Shown: positions 7,571 to 14,350 of the stretch, piece by piece
Position numbering within the stretch: position 1 is the first letter of the stretch
How the letters are laid out: each line of letters starts with the position of its first letter
Assembly: GCA_040081555.1 (NCBI GenBank)
Contig: JBEBGG010000065.1
Coordinates: 1 to 19,045 of the forward strand
DNA from: CADEEX01 sp040081555
GTDB taxonomy: Bacteria; Acidobacteriota; Vicinamibacteria; Vicinamibacterales; CAVVIG01
Length of the DNA stretch: 19,045 nucleotides
Direction of reading: 5' to 3'
Notes under the pieces: model-generated
The model's input: the letters and a program-made list of their open reading frames with translations, nothing else
The model's database searches: none
What the model was told of the DNA's origin: nothing
Made by a program: the position numbers and the translations under genes

Positions 7571-8331
7571 GCGGCCTGGTAGTGGATGACGAGTGCGGTG
7601 ACGTTGTCTCGGCTGCCTTCGTCGAGGGCGCGCGTCACCAGTTCGCGTGCGGCCATCTCGACATCTGGCTGGTGTTCGAGGATGGAGGCGATGGTCGAGT
7701 CCTCGAGCGCGCCGTGGAGGCCATCGCTGCAGAGCAGCATCGTGTCGCCAGGCCGGAGGTCGCGTTCGGCCAGGTGCACGTCCACCAGTTCGCGCGCGCC
7801 AAGCGCGCTGGTGAGCACGCTGCGCATCGGGTGGTTGGCGAGGTCCTTGGCGGTGGCGCGCGGGTTGTGGGCCAGCACCGTGGCCGCCCACGAGTCGTCC
7901 TGCGTCAGCTGCTCCAATGTGCTGCCGCGCAGCAGGTAGACCCGGCTGTCGCCGACGTGTCCGACCGCGACGTGGTCGCCCTGCATCAGCACGCCTACGA
8001 TGGTGGTGCCCATGCCGTTGTATTCGTCGTTGGTTTCGGCTGCGCGGAAGACGCGACGATTCGCGAGATGAATGGCGGTCCTGAGGCGATTGCCTTCGTA
8101 GGTGAGCGTGCCATCGAGACCGTAGGGCCAGGAGAAGTCCGTGTCTACGGCAGAGCGCCGGATGAAGCCGGACAATGCTTCGATCGCCAGACGCGAGGCG
8201 ACCTCGCCGGCGTCGTGACCGCCCATCCCGTCGGCGACAGCAAACAGTTGCATGTCGACGTCAGAAAAGAACGCATCCTCGTTGGACTTCCGAACACGTC
8301 CCACGTCAGAAATGGCGCACGCCCGAATCAA
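7567..8331 (-). CDS. PP2C-family Ser/Thr protein phosphatase, first gene of the kinase operon
   Basis: A 254-residue phosphatase (from the TTG start) of the bacterial PppA/PrpC type that removes phosphate from Ser/Thr kinase targets using two Mn/Mg ions. Metal and phosphate motifs are all present: R-K-S-N-E-D near 14-19, DGMGGH 34-39, GDSR 127-130, CSDG 201-204 and RDN 241-243. The frame is open to an ATG at 8445, giving 38 extra residues. I prefer TTG at 8331 because the family starts just before the 'D.G..R..NED' motif, because AAAAGG lies 8 bases upstream of it, and because the best promoter (8399-8428) lies inside that longer frame. A GTG at 8376 is a second alternative. No membrane segment. 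It is the eraser that balances the two kinases encoded downstream. Confidence 0.93.
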   Translation of the reverse strand: MIRACAISDVGRVRKSNEDAFFSDVDMQLFAVADGMGGHDAGEVASRLAIEALSGFIRRSAVDTDFSWPYGLDGTLTYEGNRLRTAIHLANRRVFRAAETNDEYNGMGTTIVGVLMQGDHVAVGHVGDSRVYLLRGSTLEQLTQDDSWAATVLAHNPRATAKDLANHPMRSVLTSALGARELVDVHLAERDLRPGDTMLLCSDGLHGALEDSTIASILEHQPDVEMAARELVTRALDEGSRDNVTALVIHYQAA

Positions 8332-8398
8332 GAAGCCTACCTTTTGGCGGTCTGAAGCACCGCTCGCACATAGCACGGTCTGGGAAGCGGAAAACTGG

Positions 8399-8428
8399 AC
8401 TATAGGGTCAGTACGGCGAACCGAACAA
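8399..8428 (-). promoter_or_regulatory. Predicted sigma-70-type promoter of the PP2C-kinase-FHA operon
   Basis: On the minus strand TTGTTC (8423-8428) is followed by an 18-base spacer and TATAGT (8399-8404), a good match to a housekeeping promoter. Transcription would begin near 8391, leaving about 60 bases of leader before the TTG at 8331. One copy of an 11-bp direct repeat fills most of the spacer, so a bound protein there would block the polymerase. Confidence 0.6.
8410..8420. repeat. Direct repeat copy 1 (AGTACGGCGAA), within promoter spacer
   Basis: AGTACGGCGAA occurs here and again at 8472-8482 in the same orientation, 62 bases apart (close to six helical turns). This copy is located between the -35 and -10 hexamers of the operon promoter. 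An operator role is an inference; the repeat itself is exact over 11 bases, with CC following in both copies after zero or one extra base. Confidence 0.55.
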
Positions 8429-8430
8429 TA

Positions 8431-8442
8431 CCACTTAGGTGG
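8431..8442. promoter_or_regulatory. Short palindrome CCAC-TTAG-GTGG next to the -35 element
   Basis: A 4-bp inverted repeat with a 4-base centre abuts the upstream side of the predicted -35 hexamer (8423-8428). It could be an operator half-site pair for a dimeric regulator. On the plus strand it is followed by GCATTTTTATG, so it also resembles a weak terminator hairpin, but no plus-strand gene ends here. Confidence 0.3.
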
Positions 8443-8471
8443 CATTTTTATGCGATTTCAAGGAGCCACCG

Positions 8472-8482
8472 AGTACGGCGAA
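8472..8482. repeat. Direct repeat copy 2 (AGTACGGCGAA), upstream of operon promoter
   Basis: Exact second copy of the 11-base repeat found at 8410-8420. It sits 44 bases upstream of the -35 hexamer, on roughly the same helical face as copy 1. It lies outside the LuxR-type gene, so it is not explained by coding constraint. Confidence 0.55.
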
Positions 8483-8504
8483 TCCAAGGCGATGGGCAGG
8501 GGTG

Positions 8505-8536
8505 CCCTCGGATGCACGCATTGGCGTGGGCGAGGG
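8505..8536 (-). terminator. Stem-loop downstream of the LuxR-type gene
   Basis: On the minus strand CCCTCG pairs with CGAGGG and, inside it, CACGC pairs with GCGTG around a CAAT loop, with a small internal loop between the two stems. It begins 20 bases after the LuxR-type stop codon. There is no T-tract, so it may be a Rho-assisted terminator or a 3' stabilising hairpin, separating this gene from the kinase operon. Confidence 0.4.
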
Positions 8537-8555
8537 GCCTTGGTGTCTGTGCCGC

Positions 8556-9071
8556 CTACGCGAGACGAGCCACGAGCTGCGTTCGCGTGTCGACGCCGAC
8601 CTTGTCGAAGACGTGCGTCAGGTGCTTCTTGATGGTCGCTGGCGTGGCCCCGAGCGTGGCGGCAATGTCGCGGTTGCGGTAGCCGAGCAGCACGAGTTCC
8701 ACCACTTCCGCTTCGCGCTTGGACAGGCGATACCGATCGCGGAACGCACCCATGGCGGTGCCCAGCTCTCGCACACTCACCGCAACGTCCGAGCCGCGCG
8801 GGTTGAGCGGCATGACATGCAAGTAGAACGGTTCGCCGCGTTGTCCGGTGAGCAGGCTCACAGCGCGGGCGGAATCGCGCACGTCACCAAGGTTGCCGAG
8901 GTAGTCGCCCAGGAGCACCGTCAACTCTGACCGGTGCTTTTCTCGCATCTTCTGTCGCAACTGCTGCGCTGCCGCGTTGGCGTAGATCAACTGACGCTCG
9001 CGAAACACGAGTATCGCCATCGCCAGCGATTCGACGATCGCTTCGTACCTCACCCGCGGCTTGGCGCTCAC
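8556..9071 (-). CDS. PAS-LuxR type transcriptional regulator
   Basis: A 171-residue protein. Residues about 8-100 form a small PAS-like sensor (VESLAMAILVFRERQLIYANAAAQQL, then a beta-rich end near 80-101). Residues about 112-171 are a LuxR/GerE helix-turn-helix: LSKREAEVVELVLLGYRNRDIAATLGATPATIKKHLTHVF keeps the conserved Glu, Gly, Asn/Asp-I-A and V/I-K-H-L positions. No receiver domain is present, so input would be a ligand of the PAS domain or another protein. Start is GTG at 9071; the in-frame upstream sequence soon reaches TGA and offers no better start. A TATGAT hexamer (9078-9083) sits six bases before that GTG, so the transcript may be leaderless. It is divergent from the metallo-hydrolase and lies upstream of the kinase operon in the same direction, making it a candidate regulator of either. 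Confidence 0.88.
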   Translation of the reverse strand: MSAKPRVRYEAIVESLAMAILVFRERQLIYANAAAQQLRQKMREKHRSELTVLLGDYLGNLGDVRDSARAVSLLTGQRGEPFYLHVMPLNPRGSDVAVSVRELGTAMGAFRDRYRLSKREAEVVELVLLGYRNRDIAATLGATPATIKKHLTHVFDKVGVDTRTQLVARLA

Positions 9072-9077
9072 CTGAAC

Positions 9078-9083
9078 ATCATA
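9078..9083 (-). promoter_or_regulatory. -10-like TATGAT six bases before the LuxR-type start
   Basis: TATGAT on the minus strand ends six bases before GTG 9071, which would place the transcription start at or next to the start codon. No convincing -35 hexamer is seen, and no Shine-Dalgarno sequence is apparent. Predicted leaderless promoter. Confidence 0.4.
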
Positions 9084-9160
9084 TCCAAGCGACTGTCAGG
9101 CCTTGTTGACACAGCATTGAGACACCGCAAAGAGGCTCGGCATCCTGGCGTGTTCTCTTG

Positions 9161-9166
9161 TAGAGT
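9161..9166 (+). promoter_or_regulatory. -10-like TAGAGT eight bases before the metallo-hydrolase start
   Basis: TAGAGT is followed by eight bases and then ATG 9175, compatible with a transcript beginning at the start codon. An alternative further upstream is TTGACA at 9106-9111, but the matching -10 position (about 9128-9134, CAAAGA-like) is poor. No clear Shine-Dalgarno sequence precedes the ATG. Confidence 0.35.
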
Positions 9167-9174
9167 GACCAACG

Positions 9175-10098
9175 ATGCAGACCCTGGCCCAGGGGATTCA
9201 CTATTTCGATCTGAAGTTCCGCAATTGTCCACGCGCGATCGCTGGCGTGCTGTTGCAGGGCGCCGGTGGTGTCACGCTCCTCGATCCGGGGCCGGCCAGC
9301 ACGCTTCCGGTACTGAGGCAGGCGCTCGCCGCCTCCGGCATGAGCCTGCGCGACGTGACTGGCATCCTGCTCACCCACATCCATCTGGACCATGCTGGCG
9401 GCGTCGGCGTGCTGGTGCGCGAGCAGCCGGAGATTCAGGTGTATGTGCACGAAGTCGGCGTGCCGCACCTGGTCGATCCTTCCAAGCTTGTGGCGAGTGC
9501 GACGCGGCTCTACGGCGATCAGATGGACGAGCTGTGGGGAGAGATGGCACCAGTGCCACGCGACGCCATCGTCGCACTGACCGGCGGCGAACGGTTGCCG
9601 GTGTCTGGCCGTCTGCTCGACGTCGCGTATACCCCTGGGCACGCCTCCCATCACGTCAGCTATTTCAACGCTGACTCCGGTATTGCCTTTGTCGGTGACA
9701 CCGCAGGGGTGTGTCCGTTTCAAGACGGCATGGTTCTGCCGCCGACGCCGCCGCCCGATATCGATCTCGAGCGCTGGGTGGCCAGTCTCGATGCCATTGG
9801 CGCCTGGCATCCAGACACGTTGCTCCTGACGCATTTCGGGCCGCACGGCCAGACCGACGCGCATCTCGCGGAGCTCCGTGACCGCCTAGAGCTGGTGGGG
9901 GATCTGGCGAGGCGCTCGCTTGAGCAGGACGGTGACGACCCGGCGAAGGAGCAGTGGTTTGTGGACGGACTCCGCCGCCAGTTGCGGCAACACCTGAGCG
10001 AGGACGAGGCCCTCAGCTACGAGGTCTCTGGGCGCTTTGACCTGAACTGGCGTGGACTGGCTCGCTACTGGCGCAAGCGCGGCGAGATTAGAGCCTAG
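9175..10098 (+). CDS. Metallo-beta-lactamase-fold hydrolase (glyoxalase II-like)
   Basis: A 307-residue hydrolase. The metal-binding signature THIHLDHAG at 67-75 gives H68, H70, D72 and H73. Further ligands are H156 (TPGHASHH), D175 (VGDTAG) and H220 (LTHFGPHG), so both metal sites look complete. The family hydrolyses thioesters, lactones, phosphodiesters or similar bonds; the substrate cannot be read from the sequence. A helical C-terminal part (about 225-307) follows the core, with a basic, Trp-rich end (NWRGLARYWRKRGE). No signal peptide, so probably cytoplasmic. It stands alone on the plus strand, divergent from the PAS-LuxR regulator (103-base gap), which may control it. Its stop overlaps the start of a hairpin that separates it from convergent phoU. 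Confidence 0.9.
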   Translation: MQTLAQGIHYFDLKFRNCPRAIAGVLLQGAGGVTLLDPGPASTLPVLRQALAASGMSLRDVTGILLTHIHLDHAGGVGVLVREQPEIQVYVHEVGVPHLVDPSKLVASATRLYGDQMDELWGEMAPVPRDAIVALTGGERLPVSGRLLDVAYTPGHASHHVSYFNADSGIAFVGDTAGVCPFQDGMVLPPTPPPDIDLERWVASLDAIGAWHPDTLLLTHFGPHGQTDAHLAELRDRLELVGDLARRSLEQDGDDPAKEQWFVDGLRRQLRQHLSEDEALSYEVSGRFDLNWRGLARYWRKRGEIRA

Positions 10099-10125
10099 AG
10101 CGTTCGCCATTTCGGCGAAACGCTC
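10098..10125. terminator. Strong hairpin between convergent hydrolase gene and phoU
   Basis: GAGCGTTCGCC (10098-10108) pairs with GGCGAAACGCTC (10114-10125) around a five-base loop, with one bulged base. The arm begins within the hydrolase stop codon. No long T-tract follows on either strand. The position in the 56-base convergent gap suggests a two-way terminator. Confidence 0.55.
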
Positions 10126-10133
10126 CACGAGCT

Positions 10134-10147
10134 GTCAGACTTCTGAC
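10134..10147. terminator. Second small perfect hairpin (GTCAGA-CT-TCTGAC)
   Basis: A perfect six-base inverted repeat with a two-base centre, seven bases before the phoU stop on its own strand side. With the larger hairpin at 10098-10125 it fills most of the convergent gap. It may assist termination of phoU transcripts, or be a dyad binding site. Confidence 0.35.
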
Positions 10148-10154
10148 GATCGAC

Positions 10155-10841
10155 TTAGCTTTGTGCATCCGTGGAGTGGTGGCGGACGTCCTTGGCGGAG
10201 ACGATGAAGATGACGTCTTCGGCGACATTGGTCGCGTGGTCGCCGATGCGTTCGAGGTGCCGGGACACCAGGATCAAGTCGAGCGCCGGCTCGATGGTGG
10301 AAGGGTCCTGCAGCATGTAGGTGAGCAGTTCGCGAAAGATCTGCGTCTTGAGGCTGTCGAGCGAATCATCCTCGTTGAGCACCTGATGCGCCAGCGCGAC
10401 GTCGCGCCGGACGAACGCGTCGAGCGCGTCCCTCAGCATGCTCTGAGCAATGGACGCCATGCGTGGAATGTCGACCAGCTTCTTGACCGGGGGATGTGAC
10501 GCATAGCGGCGCGCCGCCTGGGCAATGTTGACGGCCAGGTCGCCCACCCGCTCAAGATCCGTATTGATCTTGACCGCCGACACGATGGTGCGCAGGTCGG
10601 CCGCCACCGGCTGGTACAGCGCCAGGAGCGTGAAGCACCGGTTGTCGATCTCGATGTGCCGCTTGTTGATGGGACCATCGCCTGCCAGCACGCTCTCAAT
10701 CAGGTCGTGATCGCGATCAGTGAGTCCCTTGACCGACAGGCGGACGCGCTCCTCGGCGAGGCCTCCCATTTCGAGTAGCCGAGCCTTGAGCTGTTCGAGC
10801 TCCTCCTGAAAGTGGCGGGTGATCCGTTGCGCGTGTTCCAT
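10155..10841 (-). CDS. phoU: Phosphate signalling protein PhoU
   Basis: A 228-residue cytoplasmic all-helical protein of normal PhoU length. It has two PhoU repeats, each with its metal-binding E-R-x-G-D motif: E97-D101 (NTDLERVGDLAVNIA) and E197-D201 (SRHLERIGDHATNVAEDV). PhoU restrains phosphate uptake by the Pst transporter and keeps the phosphate sensor kinase off when phosphate is plentiful. The ATG overlaps the pstB stop by one base (TAATG, 10839-10843), so the two are co-translated. It is the last gene of a ppx-pstB-phoU unit. The PhoB-like response regulator at 15671-16360 is a possible downstream target, but no PhoR kinase is seen here. Confidence 0.97.
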   Translation of the reverse strand: MEHAQRITRHFQEELEQLKARLLEMGGLAEERVRLSVKGLTDRDHDLIESVLAGDGPINKRHIEIDNRCFTLLALYQPVAADLRTIVSAVKINTDLERVGDLAVNIAQAARRYASHPPVKKLVDIPRMASIAQSMLRDALDAFVRRDVALAHQVLNEDDSLDSLKTQIFRELLTYMLQDPSTIEPALDLILVSRHLERIGDHATNVAEDVIFIVSAKDVRHHSTDAQS

Positions 10842-11707
10842 TAGCCGAACCTTCCAGTCACGTAATCTTCCGTGAGCTTCTGCGACGGCGCCGTGAAGAT
10901 CTTGTCAGTCCGTTCAAATTCCACCAGCTTGCCGAGCCAGAAGAAGGCGGTCACGTCTGATACGCGCGCTGCCTGCTGCATGTTGTGCGTGACGATGACG
11001 ATCGTGTATCGGCTCTTCAGCTGGTAGATCAGTTCCTCGATACGCTGGGTGGCAATCGGGTCGAGTGCCGATGCCGGTTCGTCCATGAGCAGGATTTCAG
11101 GCTCGATGGCCAGCGCCCTTGCGATACACAGCCGCTGCTGTTGGCCGCCCGAGAGTGCCAGCGCCGAGGTGTGGAGTCGATCCTTCACTTCGTCCCAGAT
11201 CGCTGCGGCTTTGAGGCTGGCTTCGACGCGGCCACGCAACTCGTCGCGCGAACCGGTCATGCGGTTGATCCGCAGGCCGTAGGCGACGTTTTCGAAGATC
11301 GATTTCGGGAAGGGGTTCGATTTCTGAAACACCATGCCGACGCGACGTCGGAGCGCCACAACGTCCACCGAGGACGCATAGATGTCCTGGCCATCAATCC
11401 GCACCTGTCCATCGACTCGTGTGCCGGGGATGATGTCGTTCATCCGGTTGAGCGAGCGGAGGAATGTCGACTTGCCGCAGCCCGAGGGACCGATGAACGC
11501 GGTGACTTGCTTCGGCATCACCTGCAGCGTGACATCGTGGAGCACGCGGTTGGCGCCGTAGTAGAAGTTCATCCCCGAGACGTCGATCTTCGGGTCGGTC
11601 GCAGCGGAAGCGCTCGGGGTCGACGCGGACCGCTGGGCAGCCAAGAGCGGCGCACGCGTTTCGGACAGCATGGAATGGAGCGTAGCCCGGCGGTCGGCGT
11701 CGGGCAT
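10841..11707 (-). CDS. pstB: Phosphate ABC transporter ATP-binding protein PstB
   Basis: A 288-residue ABC ATPase that powers high-affinity phosphate import through PstSCA. Walker A GPSGCGKST 73-81, Q-loop Q128 with the PstB-typical QKSNPFPKSIFENVAYG, signature LSGGQ 185-189, Walker B MDEPASALDP 208-217 and switch H241 are all intact. The core begins near residue 40, so the N-terminus is about 30 residues longer than usual and rich in Ser/Ala. ATG 11707, ten bases after the ppx stop, gives this length; Met13 (ATG 11671) is a plausible alternative, and neither has a strong Shine-Dalgarno sequence. It sits between ppx and phoU. The membrane subunits PstC and PstA and the binding protein PstS are not in this window, so they must lie elsewhere if the transporter is complete. 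Confidence 0.96.
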   Translation of the reverse strand: MPDADRRATLHSMLSETRAPLLAAQRSASTPSASAATDPKIDVSGMNFYYGANRVLHDVTLQVMPKQVTAFIGPSGCGKSTFLRSLNRMNDIIPGTRVDGQVRIDGQDIYASSVDVVALRRRVGMVFQKSNPFPKSIFENVAYGLRINRMTGSRDELRGRVEASLKAAAIWDEVKDRLHTSALALSGGQQQRLCIARALAIEPEILLMDEPASALDPIATQRIEELIYQLKSRYTIVIVTHNMQQAARVSDVTAFFWLGKLVEFERTDKIFTAPSQKLTEDYVTGRFG

Positions 11708-11717
11708 TTCAAGAGTG

Positions 11718-13364
11718 TTAATTGTCGGACTCCCGACTCCCGACTGCCGCCTTCCGTACCAGCGCGATCCGTCGCGAGCTGGACGCCGGTCGCCGCTCGG
11801 CGATGACAGGTTCGGTCTGAGTCTGGCGGCTTACCTCGATACGCAGCGGTTTGCCGATGAGTCGTTCGAAGGGGGCCACATTGCGTGAGGCGGCCCACAG
11901 CTCGAGCTCGGCGTCGGCCGCTGTTTTGACTTGCAGCAACGCATCCTCGCCGCGGTCGTGGACATCGACGCTGACGATGGATTGCGCGTGGCTGCGGTCG
12001 AGGTTTTCCGCCAGGCGCAGCATGGCTGACAGCGAGCGGACGATCAGGCGGCGCTTCTTCGGCAGCTCGCCGTAGCCGAGATGCCGGCGCTCGGGTACGG
12101 CGCGGCGGTGATAGCGGGCCACCAGCGCGATGGTGTCGATCTCGTTCGGCTCGAACCCGCGGAGGTCGCCGTTCTTGATCAAATAGTAGGAGTGGTGATG
12201 ATGCCGTTCGTAACTGATGAGGACACCGGCGTCGTGCAGAATGGCGGCATACTCGAGCCACTCGCGCTCCCGATCCGTCATGCCGTGGATGCCGCGCGTG
12301 CGGTCAAAGAGCATCAGCGAGAGCCGAGCGATCTGCTGTGCGTGTTCGGGTACGTAGTCGCAGCGCTCCGCTAGTTCGATGACGCTCCGGCGTCGCACAT
12401 CCGGATACCGGTCAGCTTGGGCGATTTCCTTCCGGTGTTTGGCGATGTAGTCGAGCACCACCCCTTCGCGCAAGGACAGGTCGCACAGGCTGATCTCCGC
12501 GGCGCCGAGGCGCTTGAGGATCGTGTCGATAAGGATGGCGCCCGCCACCGCGAGGTCGGCGCGCTTGGGGTCGAGGCCGGGGAACTGGAGTCGCTCCTCC
12601 AAATCCAGCGAGGTCAGGACCTTGCGCAGCCGATGCAGCTGCTTGGCGGGCACGCGGCGATTGCGCAGCGAATTACCGGTGGCCTTGGCGGGTGCCTGCA
12701 TTTCAGCGGCCAAGGAACCCAAACTGAGGATCGTGCCCGAGGTGCCAACGACCCTGTCGAAGCCGGCCTTGGCGATGCGTTTCAGGTAGTCGTCGAGTTC
12801 GGTCCCAAGGTGCTTGACCAGTTTGCGTTCGTCCCGCCGGGAAATCGGGTCGCTCTTCACGAACCGCTCGGTCAGGCGGATGACGCCGAGCTTGAAGCTC
12901 TTGCCGACGTCAAGCGCCGGCCCGGTGCCGCGCGTAATTTCCACGCTGCCGCCGCCAATGTCGACGGTCACTGCGGTTTCTCCGGCCAGGCCGAGTCCAT
13001 AGACGGCGGCCAGGTGGATGAGCCGCGCCTCTTCGGTGCCGGAGATCACCAACGCCCTGATGCCGGTCTGGCTGGCGATGGCCTTGAGGAAAGCGCCGCC
13101 GTTCTCCGCCTCCCGGGTCGCGCTGGTGGCCACTGCCACGATCTGGTCGACCTGATGCGAGTCGGCGAGTCGCTTGAATTTCGAGAGGACTTGCAGCGCG
13201 GCGTTCATCGATTCTTCGGTTAACGCCCGTCCATCCAGGCCTCCGGCGCCAAGGCGGACCATTTCCTTTTCGCGGTCAATGACGGCGAAGGACAGGTCGG
13301 AATGGACCTGAACGACGATCATGTGAAGCGAATTGGTCCCGATATCGATGGCAGCAAGGCGCAT
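11718..13364 (-). CDS. ppx: Exopolyphosphatase / pppGpp phosphatase (Ppx/GppA) with HD-like C-terminus
   Basis: A 548-residue protein of the ASKHA phosphatase fold. Residues 1-305 are the catalytic half: DIGTNSLHM 7-15, ATSATREAEN 79-88, SGTEEARL 108-115 (catalytic Glu region), DIGGGSVEI 135-143, GTSGT 207-211 and the LSLREG end (296-301). Residues about 320-505 are the HD-like helical domain, with LHDAG 376-380 and ERHHHHSYYLI, as in long Ppx/GppA proteins. It releases phosphate from polyphosphate ends, or converts pppGpp to ppGpp; the sequence alone does not decide. The last residues (about GSRESDN) are encoded by a tandem heptamer repeat, so the C-terminus may have been added by repeat insertion. 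It leads a ppx-pstB-phoU operon and is divergent from the CHAD gene, whose family binds polyphosphate. Confidence 0.95.
   Translation of the reverse strand: MRLAAIDIGTNSLHMIVVQVHSDLSFAVIDREKEMVRLGAGGLDGRALTEESMNAALQVLSKFKRLADSHQVDQIVAVATSATREAENGGAFLKAIASQTGIRALVISGTEEARLIHLAAVYGLGLAGETAVTVDIGGGSVEITRGTGPALDVGKSFKLGVIRLTERFVKSDPISRRDERKLVKHLGTELDDYLKRIAKAGFDRVVGTSGTILSLGSLAAEMQAPAKATGNSLRNRRVPAKQLHRLRKVLTSLDLEERLQFPGLDPKRADLAVAGAILIDTILKRLGAAEISLCDLSLREGVVLDYIAKHRKEIAQADRYPDVRRRSVIELAERCDYVPEHAQQIARLSLMLFDRTRGIHGMTDREREWLEYAAILHDAGVLISYERHHHHSYYLIKNGDLRGFEPNEIDTIALVARYHRRAVPERRHLGYGELPKKRRLIVRSLSAMLRLAENLDRSHAQSIVSVDVHDRGEDALLQVKTAADAELELWAASRNVAPFERLIGKPLRIEVSRQTQTEPVIAERRPASSSRRIALVRKAAVGSRESDN
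11728..11748. repeat. Tandem heptamer repeat GACTCCC x3 at the 3' end of ppx
   Basis: Three head-to-tail copies of GACTCCC on the plus strand (the third is GACTGCC) end eight bases before the ppx stop complement. Read on the coding strand they give GGGAGTC units and supply the final ppx residues. Similar GACTCCC arrays are a familiar junk-like repeat in several bacterial groups; the copy here is short and partly coding. Confidence 0.6.
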
Positions 13365-13387
13365 AAATGTGAAAAGACTCCTGAGAG

Positions 13388-13393
13388 ACTATA
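13388..13393 (-). promoter_or_regulatory. -10-like TATAGT for the ppx operon
   Basis: TATAGT on the minus strand lies 24 bases before the ppx ATG (13364). No good -35 is seen at the usual distance. AGGAG lies between it and the start codon but 13 bases from the ATG, which is long for a Shine-Dalgarno site. Same hexamer as in the kinase-operon promoter. Confidence 0.4.
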
Positions 13394-13397
13394 GCCA

Positions 13398-13427
13398 TTG
13401 AGGGGCGGCGCGAAGCGCCACTATAAT
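13398..13427 (+). promoter_or_regulatory. Predicted promoter of the CHAD-sixA operon
   Basis: TTGAGG (13398-13403), an 18-base spacer and a perfect TATAAT (13422-13427) precede ATG 13450 by 22 bases. The -35 lies only five bases from the minus-strand -10 of ppx, so the two divergent promoters share a short control region and could interfere with or be controlled together with each other. Confidence 0.6.
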
Positions 13428-13449
13428 CGGCATTCCGTTACACATTTCC

Positions 13450-14346
13450 ATGCCCACTTCGCGTCACACCCTTTTGCACAGCCGACTGGTCCGCGTGGGG
13501 GGCGCCCTTAACCGTCTCAATCGAGGAGAGGTGACGGCAGTGCCCGGGCTTCTGCTGGCGCTCCGTCGTCTGCGGCACGTGCTGCCCATTCTTCAACTCG
13601 AAGGCGACAGCGTCAGCCGGATTGATGCGAGGCTCCGCAAGATCGCCCAGCGGTTGCGGCCGGTCGCTCGTGTGGACGCCATGCTGAACGCGGTCGAGGA
13701 AGTCGCGGCCCAGGACCGCCAGTTCAGGCACGGGTCCGCTCGGCTGAAGGCGGAGCTCACCCAGCGTCGCACCAAGCTCAGCGTGGGCGCGGTCCTTCGC
13801 ACGAGCACCATCGATCTCAGCAAGATCTTGATGCGGCTCAGCAATCTGGCCGACGAGCTGATCGGCACGCGGGAGTCGGCCGCCGCCCTGCGGGCCAGGA
13901 CTTGGGCGGTGAAGGCGCGCGTCGCGCGCCGCGCGCTCGACCTGAAGCGGGCACTGGACGGCGCGGGCGCCGTCTATCTTCCGGGGCGCCTGGGGGCCGT
14001 GCGTCGCGCCACGCGCCGGTTCCGTCTCGGCGTCGATGTCCTGCGTGAGGTGACTCAGGTCGTTCGCGATTCGGACGTCAAAGCGCTCGAGCAATTGATG
14101 GATGCGCTGGATCGGCTGAGAGAGAGTGAGCGGCTGGTGGAGCATCTGCGTGAATTGCAGGGCGCGGTGTCCCCGCCGGACCTCAAGGCGTGGCAGGAGC
14201 TTGACGACCTCACCGTGGCGATGGAGCATCGTTGCCGGCGGTTTCATGGTCGATACGTCCGTGAGCGGCAAGCGGTCGCGCTGGTCGCGGACCGCCTCGG
14301 CGCTCGTGCCGGGACTGGCGCCGCGTCAAAGCGGAAGGTGAGCTGA
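13450..14346 (+). CDS. CHAD domain-containing protein (polyphosphate-binding family)
   Basis: A 298-residue, strongly basic, all-helical protein. CHAD domains carry conserved His/Arg/Lys surface residues on two four-helix bundles and are known to bind polyphosphate and sit in polyphosphate granules. Here the first half has LLALRRLRHVLPIL and LRKIAQRLRPVARVDAML (about 35-80), the second has LPGRLGAVRRATRRFRLGVDVLREV (about 177-201), matching the family's 'H/lh..R...RRlR..l..f' repeat. The usual His of the first helix motif (VH-x-LRVATRR) appears replaced, so it is a divergent member. No CYTH domain is attached. It is divergent from ppx and followed four bases later by sixA, so the context supports polyphosphate or phosphate storage. 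A direct enzymatic role is not supported. Confidence 0.8.
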   Translation: MPTSRHTLLHSRLVRVGGALNRLNRGEVTAVPGLLLALRRLRHVLPILQLEGDSVSRIDARLRKIAQRLRPVARVDAMLNAVEEVAAQDRQFRHGSARLKAELTQRRTKLSVGAVLRTSTIDLSKILMRLSNLADELIGTRESAAALRARTWAVKARVARRALDLKRALDGAGAVYLPGRLGAVRRATRRFRLGVDVLREVTQVVRDSDVKALEQLMDALDRLRESERLVEHLRELQGAVSPPDLKAWQELDDLTVAMEHRCRRFHGRYVRERQAVALVADRLGARAGTGAASKRKVS

Positions 14347-14350
14347 ACGG

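Noticed and set aside
6671..7891. Longer start for the soluble kinase, giving 406 residues
   Set aside because: The extra 107 residues lie wholly inside the PP2C gene on the same strand in another frame and have low-complexity Arg/Pro/Gly composition. The ATGA overlap at 7567-7570 supports the shorter form.
8431..8452. Rho-independent terminator on the plus strand (CCAC..GTGG then TTTTT)
   Set aside because: Only a four-base stem, and no plus-strand gene ends upstream; an operator next to the -35 is more likely.
11728..11748. CRISPR-like array
   Set aside because: Units are seven bases with no spacers, only three copies, and no cas genes nearby.
12417..13223. 268-residue plus-strand frame opposite ppx
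   Set aside because: Mirrors codon bias of ppx; ppx motifs on the minus strand are unambiguous.
13438..14271. 277-residue minus-strand frame opposite the CHAD gene
   Set aside because: Shadow frame; the plus strand has a promoter, basic CHAD helices and a coupled sixA gene.
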